Under the pieces are notes generated by a model. It was not told the origin of the DNA and ran no database searches. It saw only the letters and a program-made list of their open reading frames with translations. The position numbers and the translations under genes were made by a program. From Aricia agestis (taxonomy: Eukaryota; Arthropoda; Insecta; Lepidoptera; Lycaenidae), in the NCBI RefSeq assembly GCF_905147365.1, contig NC_056412.1:18592001-18656000 (forward strand): 64,000 nt of DNA, given 5' to 3'. Below are positions 21,744 through 32,697 of the stretch, piece after piece. Each line of letters starts with the position of its first letter. Positions within the stretch are counted from its first letter, which is position 1.

Positions 21744-22135
21744 AGGCTGTCTTCACATTAAGTCACGAGTAGTTCGGCAGCCGCGCGACTTCTATACTAA
21801 CAAGCCGCGCGGATCGCGACTTAATGTGAAGGCAGTCTAAGGTCGGTATAAATAGTCAGTACTCAAGATGCATCTCGGTCTCAAGACGCGGTTCGCCTCT
21901 ATTATTGGTATAAATTTTGACAGCCAACCAATCACAGAGCCTGAACCGTGTCTTGAGACCGAGATGCATCCTGAGTACTGACTATATTAAATTTTATACC
22001 GGCCTAAGTCGCGAGAAGTGCGGCAGCCGCGCGACTTCTATACTAAAAAGAGCCGCGCGGCAGCCACGCGGCTCGTTTTGGTATAGAAGTCGCGCAGCTG
22101 CCGCACTACTTACGACTTAATGTGAAGGCAGCCTT
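21744..22135. mobile_element. MITE-X, foldback, in two joined parts
   Basis: First part 21744-21837 and second part from 22006 both pair CTTCACATTAAGTC with GACTTAATGTGAAGGCAG and contain GGCAGCCGCGCGACTTCTAT. The second part lacks its outermost left end. MITE-Y sits at the junction. Confidence 0.75.
21841..22005. mobile_element. MITE-Y, 165 bp, TAA target duplication
   Basis: TIRs of about 60 bp (GGTCGGTATAAAT / GGCCGGTATAAAAT, then GTCAGTACTCAAGATGCATC). TAA flanks both ends at 21838-21840 and 22006-22008. A 3-bp TAA duplication is the PIF/Harbinger habit; the assignment is inference. Confidence 0.8.
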
Positions 22136-22225
22136 AAACTTCAATTTAATCTTAGATCTAAGAACTTCAATCTAAGAAGAGTTTGGCAGATATGAGAGAG
22201 CAGAGTATTCAGCATAATTTGGCAG

Positions 22226-22330
22226 ATATGGGATGTATGTCAAAATCTTGATATGGGTTGTATGTCAAAATCTTAATATTATGGGTTGTATGTCAAAATC
22301 TTGATATAGGTTGTATGTCAAAATCTTGAT
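22226..22330 (+). repeat. Short tandem repeat, 4 units of 25-28 bp
   Basis: GGTTGTATGTCAAAATCTTG is repeated four times with ATAT spacers of slightly different length. Confidence 0.9.
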
Positions 22331-23409
22331 TTAATTACAGTTAAGTTATTTATATTCGTCTCTAAATGTTGCAGTTAATGATATTTTATTTAAAGTTATG
22401 TGCCTCGATTCGCTGTTTCGACTTTAGACATTAACGCAATATGAAATTCTGGAGCAGTATATTATTATAATAATAGAATCCTCGTTTTAGAGCACATTCG
22501 ATACAAATATGTTAATCTAATATTTTAATTCTCTGATTGTGGTGTTTGTTGCTAAATACCTCCAATCTGCTTTACTGATTCTGATCAAATGTTGTTGCAA
22601 GCATCAAGTCTGATTAATTAATTTGAGTACCTAGTCGAAAAAAAAAAAACAATTTACAGTCGACACTTTAACATGTAATAACGAGGTTGAAAACCAATCA
22701 TTTGTTAGAGTTGGCGGATTGACGTGTTTTTTTTTTCTTTTTTTATTTGTGTCCCGAATTCCGTTACATACAATTAACGAAGAACAACGTCGGCATTGCG
22801 TGTAGTAATTGGAAAAATCCCAAATAAACGTTACAAAATATTTTGTACTAACTGTAATCTTTAATGGAGAATAAGTATTTTTTTGGGGAGCAGATGCGTA
22901 AATACGAAAAGATCATACTTAAATCCATAACCTTGCATAGATGAACCTAGAAAACTAGGACGGATTGTCATTAGAAATGGATCTTTTCTATTCGTCGTAA
23001 ATTAACTGGCCCTTTAGCCAGGACGATTTCTTTATCGCTTCTTTATAGAATCGCGAAAAGAAAACGTCTTGGCAAGGGGTCAGGTAAAGAAACTGTAGAT
23101 CTATCGCAATTAACAATATTATAGACTTTTCAATGTCTTATTAGTTTCGTATACCTATTGTAAAAAAACTATTTAGTATTTTTAATATAAACGAAGCCTT
23201 GTCATTTCAAGTGATATCTATTCAGTTCGCAATAATTGTAATTAAGTTTACTGGCAATTTGAATCGGCGTGCCGGTAATAAATGATCTTCGCTAATGGAG
23301 TTTATGTCAATGTAGTATGAGTTATTGCACACCATTTTACTTTATTACCGATGAGTTTTTTCGCCAAAATAATTGTATTTATGTTACAACTTCATATTGT
23401 TATTCAAAT
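22331..23409. other. Intergenic, nothing recognised
   Basis: No gene or repeat detected in about 1.1 kb of AT-rich DNA. Confidence 0.45.
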
Positions 23410-23590
23410 TAAAGGTGCTTTAGGGTCAATACAACTTCAAAATGTTCACGCTAGAGGCAGCACTAGCGTAAAAAGTAAACAAAAAGCTTTAATTGACGTT
23501 TGACAACGTTTATGTCAATATTCTGATACGTTGTATGCAACTTGTCAGATTATTTACTATAATATATGCTCGTAGCGCCCTTTGTGTGTT
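23410..23590 (+). repeat. Rep-P copy 1
   Basis: TTCACGCTAGAGGCAGCACT, AGTAAACAAAAAGC, GACGTTTGACAACGTTT, GTCAATATTCTGATA and TCGTAGCGCCCT recur at 52895-53065 and, inverted, at 57150-57300. Non-coding dispersed repeat. Confidence 0.65.
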
Positions 23591-24152
23591 TCCTATTCAT
23601 TTTTTCAACGACCCATTCAAATTTGGAACAGGCGAAACCGCAGGTGGCAAGTCTGTCCAATGTGTATTATGTAACTCGCTAGTTTACAGGCAACGGGACG
23701 CGTCGCTGCGATGCGATGCAGAATTTAATGACACATTCAAAACTTAACTTTATTTACTGCCCGATACACATTGAATTTACAGAATTATTGCAGTCCAGGA
23801 TATTGTGCTGTCTGTGTCTACATTTGTTGCAATGTGTATTTATAAAATTTCAACGTGTGACGTTGCAATGTTAAATAACCCTTACGACTTACCCTTAGGT
23901 CTAGTTTATGTATAAAAATATTTTATAAACAAGTATTCGGTGCCAAGATCTATCGAATGTTTCACCGGGGATCTATAAACTATAAAGGATATCCCATAAA
24001 ATGTTTGGTAATAAAGTTTTTATGCCACATTTTGATGCTAATTCTATGGTCGTAAACTAGTTTTAGCCAAACAATATTTATGTACTTTTACACTATCATC
24101 ACCCATTACGATAAAAAATTAAAAAGAAAACTTTTGTAATACGACACAATTA
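23591..24152. other. Intergenic, nothing recognised
   Basis: The ORF 23493-23747 overlaps Rep-P and lacks a domain; not called. Confidence 0.4.
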
Positions 24153-24380
24153 TTAGCTATGTCCACACTGTGCACTATCATCTTCAATTTTCGTTACAAC
24201 TTTCATATTGGCGCATTCAATAATTGTATGCGTCAAGGAACGCAACGCCAATATTGTCTTTTTGAAGTTTTGGATACGGTCAGAGGGCATGCGTCGCGGG
24301 CATGCCTCACGTTCGCTATCGACTGCGCTATAACGCATGCCCTTGACGAACAGAAAAAGGCACAGTATGGACAAAGCTAA
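24153..24380. mobile_element. MITE-M copy 1, 228 bp
   Basis: TIRs TTAGCTATGTCCACACTGTG C and complement TTAGCTTTGTCCATACTGTG C. The interior contains GGGCATGCGTCGCGGGCATG. Long ORFs on both strands arise from the quasi-palindromic sequence. Copy 2 is at 27582-27877. Confidence 0.85.
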
Positions 24381-24741
24381 TGATTAATAATATTGCGTCG
24401 CGACGATTTTGGAATGAAGTTTAACTTCTGACATGTTGTGTTGTCTGTGCCGGGCTCTTTTTTTGTAACTAAACAAACAGTTTCCAACAAATTGTTGTCT
24501 ACAGTGGGCAATGAATAAAGATGTTGATTGTCGCAATTCGCAACTTCTTAACACTAGAGAACCGTAAATAATCCCGTAAATAAAAACTATCCTGTTCCTT
24601 TCTTGGAATTCAAAGGAGGATCTGTAGGAGAAAAATTTAGTAGAAATACCTTTGCGATACCAATCGCAATAAAAAAAATTAACTGAATGAGAGTTCCGTT
24701 ATCATTGGTGGTGTGACATAGAAAAGTGATAATTAACACTT

Positions 24742-24898
<157 letters not shown>

Positions 24899-25475
24899 TG
24901 TTGGTTGAGCAGATTTATGACGTTGCGGCGTTTGTTATAAAAAAACAGAAGTTAACATTTTATCAGCACTGCTACTTTTACAGAGAACTCTATAAAAGGA
25001 ACACATTCACACAAGAGAGTAGAAATTAGTAGAAATTAATAACAGAATAAAGTAGTATTATTAATAAATAATTATTTTTCTCACTTTGTCTTGTCACACT
25101 TGTTTAATGTATTTTTGAGTGCGCATATATTTTTTTTTCATTATAAATAAATCTTGGATCTTTCAATTATTTTGACACAAGTCTTTTTAATTTATTAGCG
25201 TTTTTTATTTGTGAAATGCTTTCACGTTCTCGAACCAATAACGCTGGTGAATAGACAAAAAAAATCTTACACTGGACATTAGCGGAAGAATATTGTTGTA
25301 CCATTTTAATCTTTATTTATATCATTACTCAATTTTATTATTCATAACATAAGCTATTTTTCCTTTTAAAATACGTAACTTAATTTCTCAAGAGTTCCAA
25401 CGAACAGCTTTACACGAGTGATACTGACATGCGCCCACGTTACGTATTTAACTTTTTACGAGTAGACGGTAGAGG
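24899..25475. other. Intergenic; fragment of the 51-kb foldback family
   Basis: At about 24963-25015 the phrase CACTGCTACTTTTACAGAGA ACTCTATAAAAGGAACAC resembles the arm of the palindromic MITE at 51053-51316 and the sequence left of piggyBac. No gene. Confidence 0.45.
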
Positions 25476-25959
25476 CTTAAGAGGATACAACAGGGGCTAG
25501 AGAAATGAAAAAAAAGTAAGTGTAATATCTATAGCTGTCTCCCTTACCTCAAGCCTATACCGCAGAACGCGATAGAGACAACTGCAGAAAATCCAGAAAA
25601 TCAACGATTCGTTGTCCCCTGATTCCTTCTCCAAAACTTAACCGATTTAAGTACTTTTTTCATTAAAGATTAAAAAAAGGCTTGAGCTGTGTTCCTATGT
25701 TTTGCTTTTTTTTGTATAATCTAGCCAAATCTGTTTTCTGGACGTTCGAACACAGCGGAAAATCTGGCCATTTTTTTAGGTTTTTGAACGTTCATATCTT
25801 ATTTAATAATTAAATTATGAAAAAAAAGAAAACATAGGGACATTTTATTAGTGCCCGTAGATATTCAGGAAAAAAATTATAACTCTACTAGCATTATCCA
25901 GGGAGGAAACAGGGGACAACGTTTGTATGGAAAAAATGGCGGTGTGGACTCCTCTTAAG
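25476..25959. mobile_element. Element S copy 1, 484 bp
   Basis: TIR CTTAAGAGGA at both ends. Shares its whole length, inverted, with 63037-63582 (AGGGGCTAGAGAAATGAAAA, ACCGCAGAACGCGATAGAGA, AATCAACGATTCGTTGTCCC, GGAGGAAACAGGGGACAACG). This copy lacks the two hairpins present in copy 2. Non-autonomous. Confidence 0.85.
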
Positions 25960-26467
25960 GGGCGTACACAAAATATTATGAAAGGTATAATTATGTACCT
26001 TGCGTAATTTGTGGGCACTTTTCCTCTATGGAGAGGAAGATGGTCCAGCCAAATTTCACTGAACATCATGTGGGGGAGGATTATTTTGCGTATTTAAAAG
26101 CATTGTTTTGCGCAGTACTAAAATTTGATTATCGGTAATGTGCATAAATGTATTTTTTATTTTAAAGTATTTTGCTTTTTATTTGATGAGTTTAAGCGAA
26201 TCTCACAGTATGTTCCTTATTGTGACGACAGTCGGACTTCAGTAATTTTATAAAAGCTGAAAGTTTTCCTGTATATATATAGTAAAATTCTTTGAGGCTT
26301 TTTAGACATAGCCTTCGAGGGAGAGATTTTAATGGAACGCCCACGTTGTGAAAAGAAATAATTTTCCTCAAATATAATATTAAAAACAAACATTTGTTTC
26401 AGAAATTGGTATGTTAGTCATTAGTTTTGTGCAACATTTTTCTACCTTTATAAAATTTTTGTGTGGT
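25960..26467. other. Intergenic, nothing recognised
   Basis: No ORF of interest or matching repeat. Confidence 0.4.
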
Positions 26468-26820
26468 CTAAGAGCGTCCGTGGCCTATTGGGTAGACCTT
26501 CGGTTCGCACTCTTAAAGGGCGTAGGTCCGATCCCGGCCAGAGGCGTGTACCAATAGATATTTTCTGATCTAAAGTACATAATACGGACGCTCGTACGAT
26601 GAAGGAACACATCGTGAGGAAACTCGCACATAGTTGGTCCCAGACGTATTGACTAGCTCTTTCCTCTGGCTAGTCCAGAGGAAAGAACTATGTTGCGAGA
26701 ATGCCGTATGTACTTGGGCAACCATACGGACATTTAAAAATCTTGTCCCAGGCACTACAGTATTTGAGGAGTGGTTACATCGCTCTGAAAATACTGTATA
26801 AATCATTCACAACGGATGAA
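26468..26820 (+). mobile_element. SINE-3, tRNA-headed
   Basis: The head AGAGCGTCCGTGGCCTATTG GGTAGAC with AGGTCCGATCCCGGCC has tRNA A- and B-box character. The body includes GAAGGAACACATCGTGAGGA AAC, a phrase I associate with widespread lepidopteran SINEs, and a small hairpin (TTTCCTCTGG / CCAGAGGAAA at about 26661-26686). Single copy in this window. Confidence 0.6.
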
Positions 26821-26906
26821 AAGGGCTAGTTTTTTTTTAGTGTGGCCTGAAGCATTGTTTAACAAAAATAAATTATGTGACCTAAAAGTTTCCATAGCAT
26901 AGCACG

Positions 26907-26957
26907 TAGCTGCCAAACCGCGCGTTTAGGCGGACGCATACAAATCCAGACTTTAGC
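26907..26957. repeat. Lone end of the 15.3-kb foldback family
   Basis: GTAGCTGCCAAACCGCGCG and GGCGGACGCATA match the right TIR of 15306-15709. No partner end nearby. Confidence 0.5.
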
Positions 26958-26972
26958 CTTTTCCATCCAGCG

Positions 26973-27141
26973 GGCCCCTAGACGATCAATAATTTTAATG
27001 TGCAATATCACGTATTGTGCAATATTATTGACAGTCTAGGGTTGATATTGAACTCGCCCGCCTTTCAATTTTATTGTCAAATAAATTGTTCTATATTATT
27101 GTTCAATGTTATTGCACAATAATATTAATCATCTAGGGGCC
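26973..27141. mobile_element. TIR MITE, about 169 bp
   Basis: Left GGCCCCTAGACGATCAATAA, right complement GGCCCCTAGATGATTAATAT; both continue into TGTGCAATA. Confidence 0.8.
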
Positions 27142-27474
27142 AACTTAAGCATATTCCACAACAAATATCTACAACAAAACAACCTTTGCCGGATCACCTC
27201 GTAGCACACAATGTTTTAATTTTGTTCCGCTTTCTCAAATAAGGAAAACACGATGTCCAAATTTCATATTTTGTATTTTATAATAATGTTATTTATTACT
27301 TCGGATATTATTATATTATAAACAAAGGGCAAATACGGGTACACGGCCGTATAAAGTACAAGGTCGTTTCCGCTCCCTTTGCCGTTTCTAATCGTAAATA
27401 AATTTGAGCCACGTGGAAGGGGCTTATAGAATCTGGAATTTTTGAGTGTGTGTATTATATCTGCTACTTCGTTG
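27142..27474. other. Intergenic, nothing recognised
   Basis: No feature seen. Confidence 0.4.
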
Positions 27475-27581
27475 TTTTTAAACTATTGCACAGCTTTTAT
27501 CATGGGCTTTAAGCGTAGCGACTGAAGACATTCCGTACGACTCAAGAAATTCCGTAACGAATATGAACCCCCCCAATCCGT

Positions 27582-27877
27582 TTAGCTATGTCCACACTAT
27601 GCGCTTTCGTCTTCAATTTTCGTCATCTTCTTTTATTCAACTTTTGTTTTGGCGCATTCAATATTAAAATATTGAATGCGCCAAAACAAAAGTTGAATAA
27701 AAGGAGATGACGAAAATTGAAGAAGATGCGTCAACAAACGCAACGCCAACATTGTCACTTTTGTTTTTTTGGATACGGTCAGAGGGCATGCATCGCGGGC
27801 ATGCCTCACATTCGCTGTTGACTGCGCTATAACGCATGCCCTTGACGAACAGAAAAAGGCACAGTGTGGACAAAGCC
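27582..27877. mobile_element. MITE-M copy 2 with internal inverted duplication
   Basis: Ends match copy 1 (TTAGCTATGTCCACAC; CACAGTGTGGACAAAGC). It is about 68 bp longer because the segment from CTTCAATTTTCGTC to CGCATTCAATATT is followed at once by its own reverse complement (27611-27722). Confidence 0.85.
27611..27722. repeat. 112-bp near-perfect palindrome
   Basis: Arms 27611-27665 and 27668-27722 are complementary at 54 of 55 positions with a 2-bp centre. The matching part of MITE-M copy 1 has no second arm. Confidence 0.95.
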
Positions 27878-28089
27878 AGTGTCACAGCGATGCGGCGTTA
27901 TCGTACTGCTGTGCTGGTCGGTGCGGCGTTGCCGTGCATCGCCTAACGTCGTTTCAGTTTGGCAGACTTTGACACGGGGTTTTGGTACGAGCGACTAAAC
28001 GTATGCGAATTATAGTTGCACAAGTTGATAAAAAATGGTATGCAATAGCTTTACCGCGGCAGCCCCGAGTGTCACACGTTTTTTTTTAT

Positions 28090-28270
28090 TAGCCGTCTCA
28101 CTGCAGCTGGGCAATGGTCTCCAAGGTCTGCCATAGTGCTCTCTCCTGTGCCACCGCTGGCCAGCCTGGCTAGTATGCTTATTCTGGGCCGGCCAGAGCG
28201 GTGGTGGCGTCCATCTTCGGATACACACTCTGTTGAGATTCTTACCCAGCGGTCTGGATATCGCCCTTGT
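28090..28270 (-). repeat. GC-rich repeat fragment, perhaps LINE 3' part
   Basis: GC-rich block (GGGCCGGCCAGAGCGGTGGT) standing out from AT-rich flanks; the minus strand is open for about 70 codons but I recognise no domain. Could be the 3' end of a LINE; unproven. Confidence 0.3.
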
Positions 28271-28920
28271 TTAAAGTCAGTCGAAATAGATTATACACTA
28301 TCCCTATCCTTGTAAATACCATCAATGAGAAAATGTTTTTGTCTGTCCGTCTGTCACCTTGAAGAGGTAGAAGAGAGGTAGGAGCCGCTGAAACAGATGA
28401 GCCGATTTAAATGGGAATCGAGATACTTTAAGTCCCGTGAAATGACACAGAATAGAGAACTGAATTTTTCGGCCTTTATACGATAATACCATCTAGTAAC
28501 TATAGGTCTATAGAATCTGATGACAAAAAATGGAAAAAAGAAATTTACGCTACCAATACTGGGGAAATTGGAGCATAACGTTTGATACTTTTTTTCCTTA
28601 TAGCGGCTGATTCTGTGTATGATACATGCAAATGTAGAAAAAAAAAACAATGATTAAGAATATTTTATGAAAATCTCCCATCCAAATTTTCCATGTGAAG
28701 TAGACCTTTAATAACTAACATTTCGAATATTAACTTGCCAATCGGAATGCTTTGAATACAGAATGACTTGATCCCAAACTAAATAAACTATCTTGAACTT
28801 GGCCTAGATTATCTCGTGTGGAACTACGGTGAAATCTATTACAACTTGCCTCAAAGTGCTTATAAAAGTTTGTCACCGCTTGTCTAGATAAGTGATTGCT
28901 TCGCTTAGGTTAGTTACCAT
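28271..28920. other. Intergenic with one retroelement-tail piece
   Basis: About 28335-28470 contains GTCTGTCCGTCTGTCACC followed by GAGCCGATTTAAATGGGAAT, tail-like. The remainder is unassigned. Confidence 0.45.
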
Positions 28921-29111
28921 TAGGTCAGGTTCACACGGCACAATCCTGCACGTTTCCTGCACGTTTTTTTGCAGTATACGTCTTAACGAGTGGTGCATAC
29001 AATGTATATATGGAACCATTCACACGTTAATTGTACTGCACGATTTGTTGCAGTACAATAGACGTGTACTGCAAAAAACGTGCAGGAAACGTGCCGTGTG
29101 AACCTGGCCTT
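28921..29111. mobile_element. TIR MITE, about 191 bp
   Basis: Left AGGTCAGGTTCACACGGCAC and right complement AGGCCAGGTTCACACGGCAC; CCTGCACGTTT and ACGTTTTTTGCAGTA also pair. The left arm has an extra AATCCTGCACG not present on the right. Confidence 0.85.
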
Positions 29112-29347
29112 ACATTGACGTGACACGTGACAGTAGAAACTGTCCTTAAATAAACAGGAAAGAAGGAAGACGCCCAAACATGGTAACGCTATAAATTAAA
29201 ATAATAATTATTATTACCAGTTGTATAAAGATTTAACTGATAGACACAAACAGAAAAACTGTCGCATGTTTTATTTGGATACAATTATTATTATAAGTGT
29301 TGTTAATTCTAAGTTATTCTATTTTTATATTGGAACAATTATGTAAA

Positions 29348-29650
29348 CCTACGCTATCTACGACGTCTCTACGCCGTCTCTACGCTACCTCTACGCCGTC
29401 TCTACGCTGCCTCTACATCGCCTCTACACTGCCTCTACGCCGCCTCTACGCCGCCTCTACGACGTCTCTACGCCACCTCTACGCTACCTCTACACCGTCT
29501 CTACGCTGCCTCTACACCGCCTTTACATTGCCTTTACGCTGCCTCTACGCTGGATTTACGCTGCCTCTGCGCTGCCTCTACATTGCCTCTACTCTGCCTC
29601 TAGGCCACCTCTACGCTGCCTCTACGCCGCCTCTACACCGCCTCTACGCC
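29348..29650 (+). repeat. 11-bp minisatellite, about 27 units
   Basis: Variants of CCTCTACGCYG in tandem. Because the unit lacks stop triplets in any frame and 3 x 11 = 33 nt, the plus strand reads as an 11-residue protein repeat (RLYAASTPSLR type) within a 121-codon frame; that is a property of the repeat, not evidence of a gene. Confidence 0.92.
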
Positions 29651-30677
29651 ATTTGGGATTAAAAATAATAATTTTATAATTTCTACTTGAAAAATAATAA
29701 TTTTATAATTTGATGCAATATATCAGCCCTACATATAATACGATGATGATGGCAAATCACCTAAAAACACGTGTGATACATTTCCGACAGATCAGGGAAG
29801 AAATCCAAAATGGCGCGCAATTTGAGAGCTGTGAACTATTTAACTTTTCACACGTCGTTTAGCACGTAATTCATCCACCGCAGAATGTGTGTCATTTAAA
29901 AATATTCCGACATGAAATGGCGCAGAATTTAATTAAAATATAAGCCCAACTGAAATGTTTAAGGAACACGAGGCGGACAAAAGTGTTTTTGAATATCTAG
30001 TTTCAGTATCATTAAAAACTGTTCTGCCCCCGCTCGGCCTCCGAAATATTTAATTAAGTTTTCGGTCGTGTTTTGTGAATCAAAGTGATATTTAGGGCCG
30101 GCTATTGTTTGCTGTGTTCATTAAAATTTTCAACACACTAAATATCGAAATGTTTTGATTTCAATTCTCGTAAAATAAATACAATTTAAAGGTATTTGGG
30201 TAAATTTAAATTGTATTTATAAATACAATTTAAATGTACAAAATAATGAGGCACAGAATTTTATACATATTTTGACACTTTTTACTTTGTTTGAATTTTA
30301 GGAATTAAATGATACGAGTATTATCCGCACCTTTGAATGACACTTTTTACAACAACTACCTACTCAATGAGTTTTCCCAGGACTCAAAAGAAATATTTTG
30401 CAGCACTAAATAGTAATAATTTTGAATTTAAATATTAGTATAGATTTAAATATACGCTTACAGTACATAACAATCTGCATTTTTTAAGCCATGCGGTTCT
30501 CCAGTTTCAGAGTTGAAAAAAAAGCCTGAAAGTTTACCATGTAATGCGACCCGCTGCGCCCCGTCAACGTGTGCTACTATGCTACGGACAGACATCCTCT
30601 TTTTTGGGGTCAAAAATTGTGCCTTGACACTGCGCTCCTCTCCAACACTCTGCGGCCCGGTCTATTACTAATGAACA
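29651..30677. other. Intergenic, nothing recognised
   Basis: Two adjacent copies of AAAAATAATAATTTTATAAT at 29660-29712 abut the minisatellite. No gene. Confidence 0.45.
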
Positions 30678-30839
30678 ATCGAAGAAATTCATTCATAGAC
30701 AGTTGACGGACCTACGTCATTTAATCGGGTTTCATCAATTCTATATTAGTCACGACTTCATGAGCTGTCGGCTGGGTTTGCCATTACGCGACCAAATTAC
30801 GTAGGTCCGCCATCTGCCTATAAATCAACTTCTCTGATA
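30678..30839. mobile_element. MITE-C copy 3
   Basis: TIRs ATCGAAGAAATTCATTCATA GAC and complement ATCAGAGAAGTTGATTTATA GGC with GACCTACGT / ACGTAGGTC inside. A partial duplicate of its right end follows at about 30869-30895. Confidence 0.75.
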
Positions 30840-30899
30840 ATCCTAGCATTTTGCGCTGCGCTACGCTCTGCCTATGAATTAACTCATCTGATAATCTCA

Positions 30900-31192
30900 T
30901 AAAGTTAATATACCTAGCGGAATAGAGAAACAAAGGCCTGCCTGAGCAAGAGAGATGTCACTATCAGTAACACTGCGTGGTAAAAGAGACGTGTGATACA
31001 TGACAGCAGCATTTTTTTTGACGTCCAGTCGGCACGTGCCGCACGTTGACAATTTAATCTCATAGAAATCATGTTCAATCATGTTTGTGTAAGTGTATAC
31101 GTACACATATTTTTACACACAGATGAAACCAATTTCGGTTATGTTTGACAGCTCGAGATTGTTGCTCTATTCCGCTAGGTATATTAACTTTA
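30900..31192. mobile_element. MITE-A copy 1, uninterrupted, 293 bp
   Basis: TIRs TAAAGTTAATATACCTAGCG at both ends. Its TAAGTGTATACGTACAC region near 31090-31106 is the empty-site equivalent of the MITE-B insertion at 19931. Confidence 0.9.
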
Positions 31193-32209
31193 TGGATAGA
31201 ACTAGCATTTTGCACTACGCTCCATTGCGACAGCGGCGCGGCATATTGTGCGCGTAACGTCCGTTACGTCCGGCTGACATCACTTAGCCTGCACTCTGTG
31301 GATTATTTCACTTGACCCGACTGTCGCGATATTCTCGCGAAATAGGATTATTTACTTACCAAAAATTTATTGTTCGACGCTTTAAGAATCTTACTGTGGG
31401 ATTTTCTGTTGCCCCGATATTTTATAGAGTGGGTGTTTTGTAATAAAAGAATGCCAATTTTATTTCATATTTCTGTACGGCCTTCCGAATTTTTAATATT
31501 TGTTTGACAAGTTAATATAAATTCTATTTCCTATTTATACATTTTAATCAATGGAATGAATCCTCTATTTATAAATTTGCTTGAATGCACGCAGAATGAA
31601 ATCTCTCAGAAAATGTAAATTATACTGTTTTTGTTCTATCATCTTATCATATTATTTCGTTAAATATAAAATGACCCCCAAGGTCAGTTCTAACCAAAAC
31701 TATTAGTGAAAAATTTACCTGTCGTGCGTCACCAAGTCGCGTCTCGTTCCAATATGGTTTGACCCTAAATCGTCACAATACTTATATTTGCGAGTGCCTT
31801 GACGTCCCATCAAATAAATCACTCTTAGGGCAAACCTTTAGGGGACGGCTGACGTGATCCCTGAATATTTCAAGTCCGTCCCTTATAAACCTCAACACCT
31901 TATAAAAACCTTGGTGCGTATTGATCGGAGCCGTTTTGTTTTGTTACCTAATTCCTTGTCTTCGAGGTATCTTACTGCCACACTCAGATACGAATATTAA
32001 TTACGTAACTGCAATTAAATAAAGATTTTCATATAAGCCCCTTACATTATTCGTCAAACTCTGCATTATATTGATTTTTAATCATAGTTAAATGTCTCTG
32101 ACTGTGGCTGATAGCAAATCGGAGTGATAATAATTATGGCTTTGTTTCATAAGGTAGTGATCCGACAACGCACTTTTAGCTTGGGAGGTGTCGTTAGATT
32201 CGTTTTATT
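31193..32209. other. Intergenic, nothing recognised
   Basis: A GC-richer stretch at 31205-31300 is unassigned. No gene. Confidence 0.4.
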
Positions 32210-32402
32210 GTCTACTAGATGACACAAAATTCATTTATCGAGCGGGAACCGTAGATTTTTCCGGCATAAAAACTATCCTATGTCCTTTCTCGGGACCCAA
32301 AGTATTTTCATGCCAAATTTCAGCAAAATCGGTTCAGTGGTTCGAGCGTGAAGAGGTAACAGACAGACAGACACACTTTCGCATTTATAATATTAGTATG
32401 GA
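32210..32402 (+). repeat. Tail-1 repeat, well preserved
   Basis: GAGCGGGAACCGTAGATTTT TCC, CTATGTCCTTTCTCGGGACC, CAAATTTCAGCAAAATCGG, GTGAAGAGGTAACAGACAGA and TTTCGCATTTATAATATTAG in order. SINE-1 starts a few bases later. Confidence 0.75.
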
Positions 32403-32410
32403 AGTATGGA

Positions 32411-32697
32411 TTGACGACCTCCATGGCTCAGTTGATGGGCTGTTGGTAGCTCAAGCCGGGGGTCGCGGGTTCGAATCCCACCGACGGAACCAAAAGTTTT
32501 TCAAAAAAGTTCCTGGGTCTTGGATGTGTATTAAATATATTGTGTATCATATAATAAAAATCTTAAATATATGCATAGTATAAAAGTATTAAATATATTT
32601 CCGTTGTCTGGTACCTGTAACACAAGTCCTTCAGGTACTTAGCACGGGGCCAGACTGACGTGGTGTACTGCGTCCATAGATATTATTATTATTATAA
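32411..32697 (+). mobile_element. SINE-1 copy (tRNA-headed)
   Basis: Head with A-box-like TGGCTCAGTTGATGG and B-box GGTTCGAATCC, then CGACGGAACCAAAAG, a body with GTTGTCTGGTACCTGTAACA and CAGACTGACGTGGTGT, and an ATT-repeat tail. Internal Pol III promoter elements are visible. Four more copies lie on the minus strand at 36479, 38301, 40636 and 50685. The ORF 32188-32583 merely reads through. Confidence 0.88.

Larger units (their letters stand above)
27475..28085 (+). mobile_element. Element N copy split by MITE-M
   Basis: Left part CACAGCTTTTATCATGGGCT TTAAGCG and CAAGAAATTCCGTAACGAA, right part TTTACCGCGGCAGCCCCGAG; compare the continuous copy at 17722-17925. MITE-M occupies 27582-27877. 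Confidence 0.6.

Noticed and set aside
24153..24380. Two 73-codon ORFs on opposite strands
   Set aside because: Products of the quasi-palindromic MITE-M; a similar frame recurs at 27664-27972 in the second copy.
28010..28228. 72-codon minus-strand ORF, possible LINE C-terminus
   Set aside because: GC content suggests a repeat, but no family motif could be identified, so it is listed only as a low-confidence repeat.
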